Below are positions 18,552 to 28,777 of a DNA stretch of 64,000 nt, piece after piece (within the stretch, counting starts at the first letter, position 1; each line of letters starts with the position of its first letter). This DNA is from Bog-159 sp963738375 (GTDB lineage: Bacteria > Acidobacteriota > Terriglobia > Bryobacterales > Bryobacteraceae), in NCBI GenBank assembly GCA_963738375.1, contig CAVTWL010000002.1:749362-813361 (forward strand), given 5' to 3'. A program made the position numbers and the translations under genes. The notes beneath the pieces were generated by a model. It did not search any database and was not told the origin of the DNA. It saw only the letters and a program-made list of their open reading frames with translations.

Positions 18552-20219
18552 CTACTGGTAGGTCGTCGAAAGGAGCGTCTCAATCGCCGCATCCACGATC
18601 CCCAGATCCAGATTCGGCGCCGTGAACGTCACCGGAGCCGTCAAGCTCGAAAGGAATAAGTACGAGAGCGACAGGCTTGCGCCCCCCTCGCTGATTACCG
18701 AGCTTGGCGGCAGCGCCAGCAGCACCGACGACGGCACCGTGAACGTGCCCGCTGTGGCCGGCGCCGCGCAGGTAAAGAACCCTACCAGGTAATCCGTCGT
18801 GCTCCCGTTGATGCTCGCCAGCGAAAACCCGCTGATACCCACGTAATTGCCGCTCGATCCCCCGCTCCAGTTCACCGTCATCGGGTTCGCGCGCGTCACC
18901 GTGGCCAGATCGCTCGTGTTCGTCCACGTTACCGCCGGCGCCATTTGCAGCGTCGCCGTGAATGCCCCCACATCCGGCCCGCCGCTGCCATTGTCGAACT
19001 TGAACGTGCCGCCGCCGGCAGGGATGAATGTTCCCGCGCCCAGCGGCGTAGTGTAAAGATCGATTCCATTGGTCACCATGAGCGGCATCGCTGTTAAACC
19101 GTCCGGCCCGTTGATGTTTACATCTGGCCCGGCGTTCAGCGAGTCGAACTGGAACGTCACCGGCAGCGCCGTCGATTGTGTGTTCGATTGGAAGGTATCC
19201 ACATAGCAGCTGCCCGCCGAAGCGAACCCGCCCAGCGCCGACGCGAAAGCTCCCTGGTTGAATTGTGCCGAAGTAATCTTCGAGAAACTGGCCGAACCTT
19301 CATTCGTCGTCGTGCCTCCAACCGTCACCCCCCCCACCGTGATTCCCGGCGTCGTCAGTTGACTCACAGACACGAAACCCACGCTCACGTTAGAGCCCTG
19401 GCCGATTCCGTCCAGCAAGGAACTGCTGAAGGGAGTGTTGACGTCCGTGCACGTGCGGCCCGACGCCGCTACCGGCAGTGTCCCGAAGTTGCTTACTACG
19501 TTTCCAGTCTGTACCACCACCGAGACATAGCAGCCCGTCACCCCGTTCGGAACCTTGATGTTGATCTGGTCCAGGCCCGTGTATCCGGAGCGGCCGGCGT
19601 ATAGCACGTCGGCCGCTACGCCTCCGATAAACACCTGGGCCGTAGGCGTCACCGCAACGTCAGTGGCATCGTCATTCACCGGCCCCAACCCGGTCCCCCA
19701 AAGTTCCAAGATCTCTCCGGGGTTCACCGCTTGCGTAAATCCGAATAGCGCGCCGTTGTTGTTCGCGTTGTAACCCTGCGCCGGGCCCGTTCCATTGTTC
19801 GATGTCAGTAACCCGAATGCGCTCGCCACCACCGTGATGGGAAACGGCGTGCTGGTGCCTGCGCTCGTGGCTACCGTGATCGTGCCCGTTCCAACCGGAG
19901 TCGCCGAGGGTAGCACCGCGTCGATCTGGTTCGGCCCCAGATAGTAAAACAGCGGATGCGTAGTCGTTCCGTTTACCGTCACGCTGATCGTTACGCCGTT
20001 CAGCGTGCTTTGCAGGGGAGGCCCCTGCAAAGGCGCGGCGGCCGCCGTGAAATTCGTGCCGTAAATATCGAAAATCGATCCCTCCGCAATGCCATAATTC
20101 GGCAATCCCGGCAGCGTAAAGCTGTAGTTATTCAATAATCCGCCGACCGTGGGAGTTTGGGCGAACGTGGCCCCGGCGAATAATCCCGCCAGCGCAATCG
20201 CGAAACCAGTGACTTTCAT
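18552..20219 (-). CDS. Secreted TIGR03437-type (Solibacter) beta-domain protein
   Basis: 555 aa with a signal peptide (MKVTGFAIALAGLFAGATFAQ). The N-terminal about 250 residues hold two Ig-like units with IFDIYGTNFT, LFYYLGPNQIDAVLPS, NPGEILELWGTGLGPV and GRSGYTGLDQINIKVP, the signature of the TIGR03437 domain first described from Solibacter. The rest is a beta-rich extracellular region. It would be a surface or secreted protein, perhaps an adhesin; function is unproven. The neighbour upstream (20,446-21,745) carries the same domain, so the two are likely paralogues in a surface-protein block. Confidence 0.8.
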   Translation of the reverse strand: MKVTGFAIALAGLFAGATFAQTPTVGGLLNNYSFTLPGLPNYGIAEGSIFDIYGTNFTAAAAPLQGPPLQSTLNGVTISVTVNGTTTHPLFYYLGPNQIDAVLPSATPVGTGTITVATSAGTSTPFPITVVASAFGLLTSNNGTGPAQGYNANNNGALFGFTQAVNPGEILELWGTGLGPVNDDATDVAVTPTAQVFIGGVAADVLYAGRSGYTGLDQINIKVPNGVTGCYVSVVVQTGNVVSNFGTLPVAASGRTCTDVNTPFSSSLLDGIGQGSNVSVGFVSVSQLTTPGITVGGVTVGGTTTNEGSASFSKITSAQFNQGAFASALGGFASAGSCYVDTFQSNTQSTALPVTFQFDSLNAGPDVNINGPDGLTAMPLMVTNGIDLYTTPLGAGTFIPAGGGTFKFDNGSGGPDVGAFTATLQMAPAVTWTNTSDLATVTRANPMTVNWSGGSSGNYVGISGFSLASINGSTTDYLVGFFTCAAPATAGTFTVPSSVLLALPPSSVISEGGASLSLSYLFLSSLTAPVTFTAPNLDLGIVDAAIETLLSTTYQ

Positions 20220-20391
20220 GCATCCTCCATACGAGTAGTGAGCCGGATAAGTAAGTTGTTACTCCCCTACAGCCGGTGTTACTCTCGTGCATTTTCTCAT
20301 GCGCGCAGGGCGGTCGGAGACCCCACACCGCCCGCCCGGGGTACTGTTTTGGAGGTTTTCGTACTATTTGCCGCTCGCCGGGTGTTCTTGC

Positions 20392-20427
20392 TGGCGGGTG
20401 CCGGCGCCGCGCGCCGCCCACCCGCCA
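20392..20427. terminator. Possible GC-rich hairpin after a TIGR03437 gene
   Basis: A 9-bp perfect stem (TGGCGGGTG at 20,392-20,400 and CACCCGCCA at 20,419-20,427) with an 18-nt loop lies just past the 3' end of the minus-strand gene ending at 20,446. No T tract follows on either strand, so intrinsic termination is uncertain. Confidence 0.3.
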
Positions 20428-20445
20428 CACCTCTTCGCGCCGCCG

Positions 20446-21745
20446 CTAGTTCCCGATCGACGTGATCAGGTTAGTCTGTGTCCCCGCTACCCCGTTGAGC
20501 GAGATAGTCACTGGCACCGTGTCGCTGGCCGCCACATTCGGCACCACTACGTTGAACTGATACAGCCCCATGAACCCGCCCGCCAATCCGTCATAAGACA
20601 CCGTCGCGTTCACGCCGCCAAAGTTCACCTGCACCGTGTCCACCAGGTAATTCAGCCCCGTCACCAGTTGTCCCGCCGGACTGTCAGGCGTCACCGGACC
20701 AAAGCCAATCCCATAGAACAGCAGCGTGTCACCCGGCTTGGCCCGCTTCGATGTCACACCGCTGATCGCTCCCGGAGGCAGAACGTAAGTCGTGTAATCC
20801 GGAAATAACGCGCCTACATATTGCCCCGCCGGCAGGTTGAAAACCGCTGGCGCCAGCAACCCGGGTTGCGTGGCATTCACGGTAATCGTAAACGGCGCGC
20901 TGGTCCCGCCAGGAGTACTCACGATCACCGCTTGCGGCCCGGTCTCCACCGTCGAAGGGACCTGCACGTTTACCTGCAACGGGACTCACATACTCGACCA
21001 CAGCCGTCTGCCCGCTAATCGTAACGCTCGTGGCGCCCAGGATCGTCGGCCCCGCCGTGCCGTTAAAATCCGCGCTGCCCCAGGTCTGCGATGCGACGTT
21101 GGCCAGATTGGTTCCATAAATTTCCATCCAGGTCGCCGGCGCAACCGTCGGCGCGCTCCCGTAACTGCTGGCATTGATCGCGTCCACGATGGCTGGCGTT
21201 GCGTCAAACGTCCCATATACCGGACCCGTTATCGTCGCGCCCTGAGTCAGTCCGACGTCGCTGACGGAACACTGCGCGCCAGCCGCCAGGCCGGTGCAAC
21301 TTTCCGTCGAATAGAAAAACTGAAAGTTGTCCGACAGAAAAGTGATATTGGCGCCCGTGCTCTCCTGCAGGCTAACTGTAATCTTTCCGGAATTGTTCGC
21401 CAGCAGGCCGAAAGTCACGTAGTTGCTGCCCGCGCTGATCGAAGTCGCCGTAAATGGCGTCGAGCCGTTGCCCGCGTAGCTCAGCACAATGGTAATCGTT
21501 CCGCCGCCGCCCACGCCTGTATACGGCGCCGTAACCGTGCAGTTCGTGTTCTTTCCATCGTACGCGCAAGTGCCCCATTGCACCAGGCTTTCCCCGACAC
21601 CGTTGCTGCCGCCGAGGCCGGTTAAGGTAACCGTCTGATTGCTGGCCGTGTAGGTCGCCGTCGGCGGCGGGTTTTGGCTGAATGCAGCCGGACACAGGAA
21701 ACCTACCCCCGCTAATAACGTAAAGAAAAATACGGATTTAGTCAT
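20446..21745 (-). CDS. Secreted protein with C-terminal TIGR03437 domain, frameshifted
   Basis: About 430 aa. The start at 21,745 gives a signal peptide MTKSVFFFTLLAGVGFLCPA. The N-terminal part has Ig-like repeats (ATYTASNQTVTLTGLGG and CSVSDVGLTQGATITGP). The C-terminal part is a complete TIGR03437 domain with WMEIYGTNLANV, LFYGIGFGPVTPDSPAG, VQVNFGGVNATVSYDGLAGG and FMGLYQFNVVVPNVAASD. A one-base change at about 20,980 (between VEYVSPVAG and NVQVPSTVE) moves the rest to another frame. Both halves are otherwise full, so sequence error is likely. Confidence 0.8.
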
Positions 21746-22086
21746 TTGAATTTGAACCCTGAGTATAAACACCGCCTTAAGATACCAGAGAAATCGCCAA
21801 CACGCTAGTAGACGACGTACCAACGGCGCGCGACATAGTGGGAGTCAAGGCAATCGGATTTCGGTGCTTGAGCCTCCGCGCTCATTTCGGCGCACAGTTG
21901 GGAGCTGCGAATGCGACCGGCCAACAGGCTGCGGGGCACTCACTTCCGGTCGCCCACGAACACCGATCAACGTCGGCCGCGCACCTCGTAAACCCCACCG
22001 CGTGCAAATTGAATCGTGCAACGGTCGCACGGCCAAAATGGGCGCGCCGTCGTGCCTCGGGGATGCGCATCGTTATATCATGCCGG
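21746..22086. other. Intergenic region between divergent genes
   Basis: 341 bp between the start of a TIGR03437 gene (minus) and the nitrilase (plus). It must hold both promoters. I see no clear -35/-10 pair, RNA fold or coding potential; an open frame running through it into the nitrilase lacks family-like residues. Confidence 0.5.
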
Positions 22087-22890
22087 ATGAGCAACTTTCG
22101 GATTGCCCTCGCTAACCTGACCATCCCTGCCAACCCGGAACAATCCGTCGAACTGGCCCAACAAGCGATCACTCAGGCCTCCAGCGCTCACGCCGGCATA
22201 TTGTGCTTTCCCGAATGTTACGTCCCGGGCTACCGTGGTCTGGGGCGAGTCGTGCCGCCTCCAGACGCCGCCTTCCTCGAACGCGCCTGGGCCGCCGTAG
22301 CCGCGGCCGCCGCTAAGGCCGGCGTGGCCGTCATCCTGGGCACGGAGCGCATCGTCGCAGGCGCGCTGCTAGCCACTGCCCTGGTTATAAACCCGGACGG
22401 CAGCTTCGCCGGTTTCCAGGATAAGGTACAGGTCGACCCTTCCGAAGACGGCACCTACACTCCCGGCGAGGGTCGCCGTGTCTTCCAAACCGGCGCGCTG
22501 AAATTCGGTATCGCCATCTGCCACGAAGGCTGGCGCTATCCCGAAACTGTGCGCTGGCCTGTCCAACATGGCGCGCACGTCGTTTTCCATCCCCATTTCC
22601 ACCCGGGCGAACCCGGCGCCGGTACACCATCGGTTTTCGCCGATCCCGCCAACACATTCCACGAAAAAGCAGCTCTTTGCCGCGCCGCCGAGAACACCTG
22701 TTTCTTCGCCACTGTCAACTGTGCCAGCCCCGGCTCAGCCACCACCTCGGCCGTCGCCCGGCCCGACGGAACTCTGCTTGCCTATCAGTCCTACGGCCAG
22801 CCCGGCCTGCTCGTCGCCGACCTCGGCTTGGCCGAAGCGACCGGCCTCTTAGCCCGCCGCGCCAAACCGGTCGTAGCCGCGCCAGCCTGA
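22087..22890 (+). CDS. Carbon-nitrogen hydrolase (nitrilase superfamily)
   Basis: 267 aa from the ATG at 22,087, chosen because the nitrilase fold starts right there (MSNFRIALANLTIPANPEQ). The catalytic triad is Glu43 in LCFPECYVPGY, Lys113 in GFQDKVQVDPSE and Cys145 in IAICHEGWRYPE. Members cleave amides or nitriles or make N-carbamoyl products; the substrate is not clear. The C-terminal segments NTCFFATVNCA and ARPDGTLLAYQSYGQPGLLVADL are also family-like. An exported esterase follows 22 bp later. Confidence 0.9.
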   Translation: MSNFRIALANLTIPANPEQSVELAQQAITQASSAHAGILCFPECYVPGYRGLGRVVPPPDAAFLERAWAAVAAAAAKAGVAVILGTERIVAGALLATALVINPDGSFAGFQDKVQVDPSEDGTYTPGEGRRVFQTGALKFGIAICHEGWRYPETVRWPVQHGAHVVFHPHFHPGEPGAGTPSVFADPANTFHEKAALCRAAENTCFFATVNCASPGSATTSAVARPDGTLLAYQSYGQPGLLVADLGLAEATGLLARRAKPVVAAPA

Positions 22891-22912
22891 CCCACCGCGC
22901 TAATATCGATGC

Positions 22913-24047
22913 ATGCTTCGCATTGTCACGCTAACTCTAACCGCCTGTCTGGCATCCGCCATCGCCCAAACCCCGTCCCCCGCCGAAGCTCCGAAATCAT
23001 CGGCCCGCCCCGCGCCCCCTACCCGCGACCCGCACACGCCCGGCTACGTGACGGCCAAAGAACTGCCCGATGGCGCCAACGCCCCCTCCAATGCCGATGG
23101 CAACTTCATCCTCGGTCCCACGCATGAACCAGCGCCCGAAATGGCCGAACACGAAGGCGTACCGCGCGGCGACGTTTTCACTTTCACCATGCCATCCGCC
23201 GACAGCAAAATCTATCCCGGCATCGCGCGGGAACCGAAAACCTTCGGCGCCACCGAACCCTCCGATCCCGCGAAATTGATCGTTACCACCAGCCACCCCG
23301 CTCCCTACACCCGTCAAGTGGCGGTCTACGTTCCCAAACAATACGTCCCTGGTACTGCCGCGCCTTTCATCGTCGGCGCCGATGGACCCGATCGCGCCCT
23401 CTTCACCGCCCTCGATAACCTGATCGCAGAACACAAAGTCCCCGCCATGATCGCCATCTCCATCGGCAACGGCAGCGGTGACGCGCAGGGCAGCGAACGC
23501 GGCCTTGAGTACGACACCATGTCAGGACGCTATGCCGAATTCGTCGAAACCGAAGTCCTTCCCCTCGTCGAAAAGCAGTACAACGTGAAACTGACCAAAG
23601 ATCCCGAAGGCCGCGCCACCATCGGTGGCAGTTCCGGCGGGTCCTGCGCCCTAATCATGGCGTGGTATCACCCCGAACTCTACCATCGTGTGCTCACTTA
23701 CTCCGGCACCTACGTCAACCAGCAGTGGCCCTACAATCCGCAAACGCCTCACGGCGCCTGGGAATTCCATGAGCACCTCATTCCCGATACGGCGCGCAAA
23801 CCCATTCGCCTCTGGATGGAAGTCGGCGATCGCGATCTTTTCAACCCCAATGTCATGCGCGACAACTATGCACGACTGGGTGGTAGCCAATGAAAATATG
23901 GCCAAAGTTCTGGCCGCCAAGGGCTATCACTATCAATTTGTCTTTGTCCGCAACGCCGGCCACACCGACCGCGCCGTCAAGCTGCAGACCCTGCCCGAGG
24001 CGCTCGAATATCTTTGGCAGGGTTATCCCGCACCAGCCTCCAAGTGA
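22913..24047 (+). CDS. Exported esterase of the Fes/EstD-like alpha/beta-hydrolase type, frameshifted
   Basis: About 378 aa with a signal peptide (MLRIVTLTLTACLASAIAQ). The hydrolase domain has RQVAVYVPKQY, the nucleophile elbow GGSSGGSCALIMAWYHPELY and, in the next frame, FVFVRNAGHTDRAVK with the catalytic His. The acid is probably in the EVGDRDLFNPN loop. A base loss at about 23,870 splits it, with NYARLGGSQ ending the first frame and HDWVVANENMAKVLAAKG restoring the fold. It likely hydrolyses an ester of a sugar, siderophore or polymer outside the cytoplasm. Its upstream neighbour is a nitrilase. Confidence 0.85.
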
Positions 24048-24099
24048 ATTTACAAGTACATGGCTGACGAATAACGGCAGCGATGCCATCCTTGTCTTT

Positions 24100-25272
24100 A
24101 TGAAGGTCTTCTACCCGCGGATCGCGGCCCTGCTTTTGATCAGCATCAGCGCTGCTGCCCAAACATCGATCTTTAAGATTGTGCCAACGCCCGACGGGAA
24201 CCTCGGCGTCAAACAGAACAGCTTGAACGCCGTGTCGGCATCCTCTTCCTCCGACATCTGGGCGGTCGGCGACACCACCATCCACTACGACGGCACGACC
24301 TGGACAGCCTTCGACGCGCCCATGTTCGACGGCGGCGGAACCAGCTACCTTTCCGGTGTGGTCGATATCTCCCCGACCGAGGCATGGGCGGTGGGCATCA
24401 CCGGCGTCACCTTAGGGACCGTCAGCCAGCAGATTGAACATTGGGATGGCACAGCCTGGAGCATCTATCCTGGCCCAACCTTCGCCTCTGGAGCGCAACC
24501 CGAACCACATGCCATGGCATCCACTTCCGCCAATGACATCTGGGCGATCGGCAGCCTTCTCACCGGCAACCAGCTTCTGGAAGGCCTCTACGAACACTGG
24601 GATGGTAAGTCTTGGACCGCCCAAACCGGCCAGTTATTCGGCTTCCCCATGGGGGCCTCCGCCGATGCTCCCAACGACGTTTGGGCCGTCGGCTACTCGG
24701 TCGCCGGCAACTTCGCCTTTCTCACCTACTCCGAACATTATGACGGCAAGAGTTGGGAAAACGTCTCCACCCCCAACGCCGGCACGGGCAGTAACGCGCT
24801 CAGCGGTGTGCTGGCCTTGGCGCCCGACAACGTCTGGGCCGTCGGATATTCCACGGCTACCTTAAAGCCGCCACAGGGTCGCTACGACGTACCGACCAAG
24901 ACCCTAATCGAGCACTACGACGGCGCCAAGTGGAGCGTCGTCCCAAGCCCCAACATCGGGCCCAACAGCCAGTTTCAAAACAACAAACTGATGGGATTGA
25001 CGGCTGTATCGCCCACCGATATCTACGCCTTCGGCGGCTATCTCGATGCCAGCGGTAACGGCAACTCCATGAATCTCGTGCTGCACTATGACGGCGCCGG
25101 TTGGACCATCATTCCCACGCCCACCCCGAAGCCCGGCAGTTTCTGGTACGACATCTTGAATGGCGGCGTAGTCACCGGCCCGGGCGACGTCTGGCTGGTC
25201 GGATCCGAAGATCCCGCCCGTTACGGAGAAGGCGTTACCGGCACCATGGTCCTGCATACAACCGGCGGATAA
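24100..25272 (+). CDS. Secreted seven-repeat beta-propeller-like protein
   Basis: 390 aa from the ATG at 24,100, which yields a signal peptide MKVFYPRIAALLLISISAAAQ. Seven repeats of about 45-60 residues follow a simple pattern, D-[IV]-W-A-V-G then H-[WY]-D-G-x-x-W: DIWAVG, EAWAVG, DIWAIG, DVWAVG, NVWAVG, DIYAFG and DVWLVG. This is best read as a seven-bladed propeller. The repeats resemble the uncharacterised beta-propellers of Acidobacteriota rather than WD40, kelch or YWTD. The last blade has lost its HxDG part. Function is unknown. Confidence 0.75.
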   Translation: MKVFYPRIAALLLISISAAAQTSIFKIVPTPDGNLGVKQNSLNAVSASSSSDIWAVGDTTIHYDGTTWTAFDAPMFDGGGTSYLSGVVDISPTEAWAVGITGVTLGTVSQQIEHWDGTAWSIYPGPTFASGAQPEPHAMASTSANDIWAIGSLLTGNQLLEGLYEHWDGKSWTAQTGQLFGFPMGASADAPNDVWAVGYSVAGNFAFLTYSEHYDGKSWENVSTPNAGTGSNALSGVLALAPDNVWAVGYSTATLKPPQGRYDVPTKTLIEHYDGAKWSVVPSPNIGPNSQFQNNKLMGLTAVSPTDIYAFGGYLDASGNGNSMNLVLHYDGAGWTIIPTPTPKPGSFWYDILNGGVVTGPGDVWLVGSEDPARYGEGVTGTMVLHTTGG

Positions 25273-25324
25273 CCGGCTCGTGAATTCGCAGCGCGAACGC
25301 GCCCGCCCGACTTACAATGGTCTA

Positions 25325-26253
25325 TTGATCGTTACTCTTACCGTTAACCCCGCACTGGACCGCACCATCTCCGTCGATCGGCTCGCTTTTGAGGATCGCG
25401 CCTATATCGATTCGCGCCATGATTCCGCTGGAGGCCGCGGAATCAATGCGGCCTGCGTCATCCATTCCTTCGGCGGCAAGCCGCTCGCTATCTTCCCCAG
25501 CGGCGGGAAAAACGGAAAGCGCGTCGAGGAGTTTTTAATCGCGTACGGCTACCCCACCGTGGCCGTCCCCATGCGGCACGAGATTCGCACCAACCTGACC
25601 ATCACCGATCGCCAGGGGCTCACGGTCAGCCTGAACGAACGCGGCCCGCAATTGGAAAAAGCCGAACTGGAGCGGCTTGAGAAAACTGTTCAAAAGAATC
25701 TGGATCGCGCCTCCTGGCTGATGCTCTGCGGCAGCCTTCCCCCCGGCGCGCCCTCCGATTTTTACGCCAGGCTCATCCACATGGCCCGCCGCAAGAAAGT
25801 CAAAACCCTGCTCGATACCGATGGCGATGCCCTGCGCGAAGGCATCGAAGCTGCGCCTACCGTGTCTCTCCCAACCAGGGCGAAGCCGAACGCCTGCTCA
25901 ATCGTGCGCTGGTCACGCGCAATCATTTTCTCGACGCGGTAGCGCGCATCCGCGCCATGGGCCCCGAGATGGTGGTACTTTCGCTCGGCAGCCGCGGCGC
26001 CATGGGCGCCATCGAAGGCGTGATCGTCGAAGCGCTCCCGCCGCGCGTGGAAGTCTTGTGTCCCATCGGCGCGGGAGACGCTCTAGGCGCCGCCTTCGCG
26101 TGGTCCATGGAGCGCGGCAACGATTTCCTGGATGCCCTGCGATGGGGTGTCGCCACCGGCACCGCCTCCGCCACGCTGCCCGGCCTGCGCCTGGCATCTT
26201 TAGAGCAGGCCACCGAAGTCTACCGGCGGATCGAAGTGCGCCGCATCGAATAG
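25325..26253 (+). CDS. PfkB-family sugar kinase (1-phosphofructokinase-like), frameshifted
   Basis: About 310 aa starting with a TTG at 25,325 (VTLTVNPALDRTISVD, the classic 1-phosphofructokinase/tagatose kinase opening). Substrate residues are in SAGGRGINAACVIHSFGG. SWLMLCGSLPPGAP is the PfkB mid-region. The C-terminal signature CPIGAGDALGAAFAWSME holds the catalytic Asp. A base change at about 25,865 shifts the frame in the segment before the ALVTRNHFLDAVARI helix. It would phosphorylate a phosphorylated or free sugar. MurJ follows 70 bp downstream and may share a transcript. Confidence 0.87.
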
Positions 26254-26323
26254 GAATCCGGTGGCTTACACTTCATCGCGCGCCGCATCGCGAGCCGGCG
26301 GTTCCCAAGGAGGCGAGAACGTC

Positions 26324-27970
26324 ATGCGCTCGGCGGGCATCGTATCCGCCGCTGTCTTCCTGAGCCGCATCTCGGGCCTGGTGCGGGAAATGATCATGGC
26401 CCGGCTGTTCGGCGCCGGGCAAGCTTACGACGCCTTCCTGCTAGGCTTCCGCATCCCCAACCTGACCCGCGACCTTTTCGCGGAAGGCGCGCTTTCCTCG
26501 GCTTTTGTCCCCGTCTTCACGCAGTATCTCGCCACCAAAGGCAAGCGCGAAGCGGCCGAGCTGTCGAGCGTGGTCGCCACTGCCCTGCTGCTGGTGGTTG
26601 GCGGAATCTGCGTTCTGGGAATGATCTTCAGCCCACAGCTTGTGTGGCTGCTGGCCTCGGGCTTCGCGCGCGTGCCCGGAAAATTCGAATTGGCGGTCAC
26701 GCTCACCCGCGTGATGTTTCCCTTCCTTCTGCTGGTGGCGCTCGCCGCCCAAGCCATGGGCATCCTGAATTCTCTGAATCAATTCGGCGTTCCGGCCCTT
26801 TCCTCCACCGCCTTCAACGTTGGCTCCATCCTCTTCGGCCTGGGCTTCGGTTATACGGTGGGACGTTGGATGGGCGTGAGCCTGATCATGTCGATGGCGT
26901 TTGGCGTAGTCTTCGGCGGCGCCGCGCAATGGCTGTTCCAGGCGCCCAGCCTATATCGGGCCGGGATTCCCTACCGGCCGCGCTTCGATTTCGCCGATCC
27001 CGGCCTGCGCAAAATCCTGGGCCTGATGGGACCCGCGATCCTGGGCAATGCCGCCGTGCAGATCAACGTCCTGGTGAACACCAATTTTGCCGCCAGCATC
27101 ACGGACGCCGCCGGGCACGTCATCAACGGCCCCGTGAGCTGGCTCAGCTACGCCTTCCGCTTCATGCAATTGCCCCTCGGATTGTTCGGCGTGGCCATCG
27201 CCTCCGCCACGCTGCCCGCGATTTCGCGCAGCGCGGCGCTGCATCAAATGGACGAATTCCGTTCGACCCTTTCCCGCTCGCTCGGCATGGTCCTGCTTCT
27301 GACCATCCCATCCTCCGTGGGTCTGGCCGTCCTGGGCTCAAGCATGATCGGCGCCGTCTACCAGTGGGGGCGTTTCCGCGCGGCCGATACTCACCAGACC
27401 GCCATGGCCTTGGCTTGCTACGCCGTCGGGTTGGCAGGCTACTCCGCCATCAAGATCCTGGCGCCGGCCTTTTACGCTCTGGACGATGCGCGCACACCCA
27501 TGCTGGTGAGCCTGGTGTCCATCGTTGTGAACCTGGCCGTGGCCTCAACCATGGTGAAACTCGCTGGTCTGGGCCACCTCGGGCTCGCGCTTTCGACCTC
27601 CGCCGTCGCTCTGTTCGGAGCTGTGGCTCTATTCTTTCTGCTGCGCGCGAAAATCGAACGCATCCACGGCCGCGCCCTCGCCGTCAGCGTGGCTAAGATT
27701 CTGTGCGCCTCAGCCTCCATGGGCGTAGTCTGTTATTTCTCGAGCCGCGCCATCCACCACGAACTGGGCGTGCGCAAAATCGCACAGATCGCCGACGTCG
27801 CCATTTCGATTCCCGCCGGCGGGCTGGTGTATTACGGCGTGCTGCCGAGTGCTGCGCGTCGCCGAACTGGAAGCCGCGTGGGCCGCCTTGGCCGCTCCGA
27901 TGGCCCGCCGGTTCGGCCTGTCCCGTCGCTGATTCAGCCGTGGGGAGGATCTGCCGCGCACCCGTGCTAA
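26324..27970 (+). CDS. murJ: Lipid II flippase MurJ (MviN family)
   Basis: 549 aa as read. The start at 26,324 is preferred over an upstream GTG because AAGGAGG sits 10 bp ahead. MurJ flips the peptidoglycan precursor lipid II across the inner membrane. The N-terminus has the family hallmark LSRISGLVREMIMARLFGAG and RIPNLTRDLFAEGALSSAFVP. About 14 membrane helices follow. The last 40 residues as read (ARRRTGSRVGRLG) look like a frame slip at about 27,845: in the next frame the end is RVAELEAAWAALAAPMARRF with a stop at 27,932. Confidence 0.93.
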   Translation: MRSAGIVSAAVFLSRISGLVREMIMARLFGAGQAYDAFLLGFRIPNLTRDLFAEGALSSAFVPVFTQYLATKGKREAAELSSVVATALLLVVGGICVLGMIFSPQLVWLLASGFARVPGKFELAVTLTRVMFPFLLLVALAAQAMGILNSLNQFGVPALSSTAFNVGSILFGLGFGYTVGRWMGVSLIMSMAFGVVFGGAAQWLFQAPSLYRAGIPYRPRFDFADPGLRKILGLMGPAILGNAAVQINVLVNTNFAASITDAAGHVINGPVSWLSYAFRFMQLPLGLFGVAIASATLPAISRSAALHQMDEFRSTLSRSLGMVLLLTIPSSVGLAVLGSSMIGAVYQWGRFRAADTHQTAMALACYAVGLAGYSAIKILAPAFYALDDARTPMLVSLVSIVVNLAVASTMVKLAGLGHLGLALSTSAVALFGAVALFFLLRAKIERIHGRALAVSVAKILCASASMGVVCYFSSRAIHHELGVRKIAQIADVAISIPAGGLVYYGVLPSAARRRTGSRVGRLGRSDGPPVRPVPSLIQPWGGSAAHPC

Positions 27971-27983
27971 ACTGCCATAAGAA

Positions 27984-28738
27984 ATGCTTCCCGATCTGGA
28001 GTTGGCGGTTCGGTTGCAGGAGTTGACAGCCGGGTAACCGAGTTGACCCGCGAAATTTCCGCGCTGCCCAAACACATCGCCGAAATCGAAAAGAAGTTAG
28101 AAAGTCACACCCGCAAACTCGATGCCGATCGCGCGGCCCTTACCGCCAATCAGAAAGATCGCAAAGACACCGAAACCGAGATCCAAACGCAGGAACAAAA
28201 GATCTCCAAACTCCGCGGCCAAATGTTGGACGCGAAAACCAACGATCAGTATCGCGCCTTCCAGAACGAAATCGAATTCTGCGAGAAAGAAATTCGCCGC
28301 GGCGAAGATCACATCCTCGAATTGATGGGCGAATCCGAGCCGCTCGATAAGAACGTGAAAGCGGCCGAATCGGCTCTCAAAACCGAAAAAACCCAAGTGG
28401 AAACCGAGAAGCAGCAGGCCGTGGCCCGCACCGCGGAAGACAAGAAGGCGCTCGACCAGATCCACCAGGAGCGCGCCCAGATTGTTACGCGCATCAATCC
28501 CAACGTCTACCGCCAGTACGAACGCATTCGTAAGGGCCGCAGCGGCGTCGCCATCACCGAAGCCGTGGGCGGACGTTGCAGCGCCTGCCAAATCGCCGTC
28601 CGCCCGCAGTTCTTTCAGGACCTGAAAAAGGGCGACCAAGTGATGTATTGCGAAAGCTGCGCCCGCATTATTTACTACAATCCGCCAGTGGCCTTCGAAG
28701 ATCTGACCGGCGAGTCCGCTCCCGTCGTCCAAGGTTGA
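27984..28738 (+). CDS. Coiled-coil C4 zinc-ribbon protein, frameshift near the start
   Basis: About 251 aa of the zf-RING_7/DUF164 type. The ATG at 27,984 gives LPDLELAVRLQELD, and a missing base at about 28,030 moves the frame to SRVTELTREISALPKHIAE. Residues about 15-165 are a long charged coiled coil with DAKTNDQYRAFQNEIEF, typical of the family. The C-terminal zinc ribbon is CSACQIAVRPQFFQDLKKGD, then YCESCARIIYY. Family members are conserved in many bacteria and have been linked to nucleic-acid or regulatory functions, but no precise role can be read here. It is followed by a toxin-antitoxin pair. Confidence 0.8.
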
Positions 28739-28755
28739 ACCAGAGCCAAGCCCGC

Positions 28756-28771
28756 AGTATGGTAGTATGGT
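28756..28771. repeat. Tandem 8-bp repeat upstream of the antitoxin gene
   Basis: Two perfect copies of AGTATGGT in tandem, followed by a related AGCGGTATGG that overlaps the antitoxin start. Position fits an autoregulatory site for the ribbon-helix-helix antitoxin, but the repeat is short and could be chance. Confidence 0.35.
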
Positions 28772-28777
28772 AGCGGT

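Noticed and set aside
24100..25272. Regular repeats considered as a CRISPR array or DNA-level tandem repeat
   Set aside because: The repetition is at protein level only; DNA repeats are not conserved in length or sequence.
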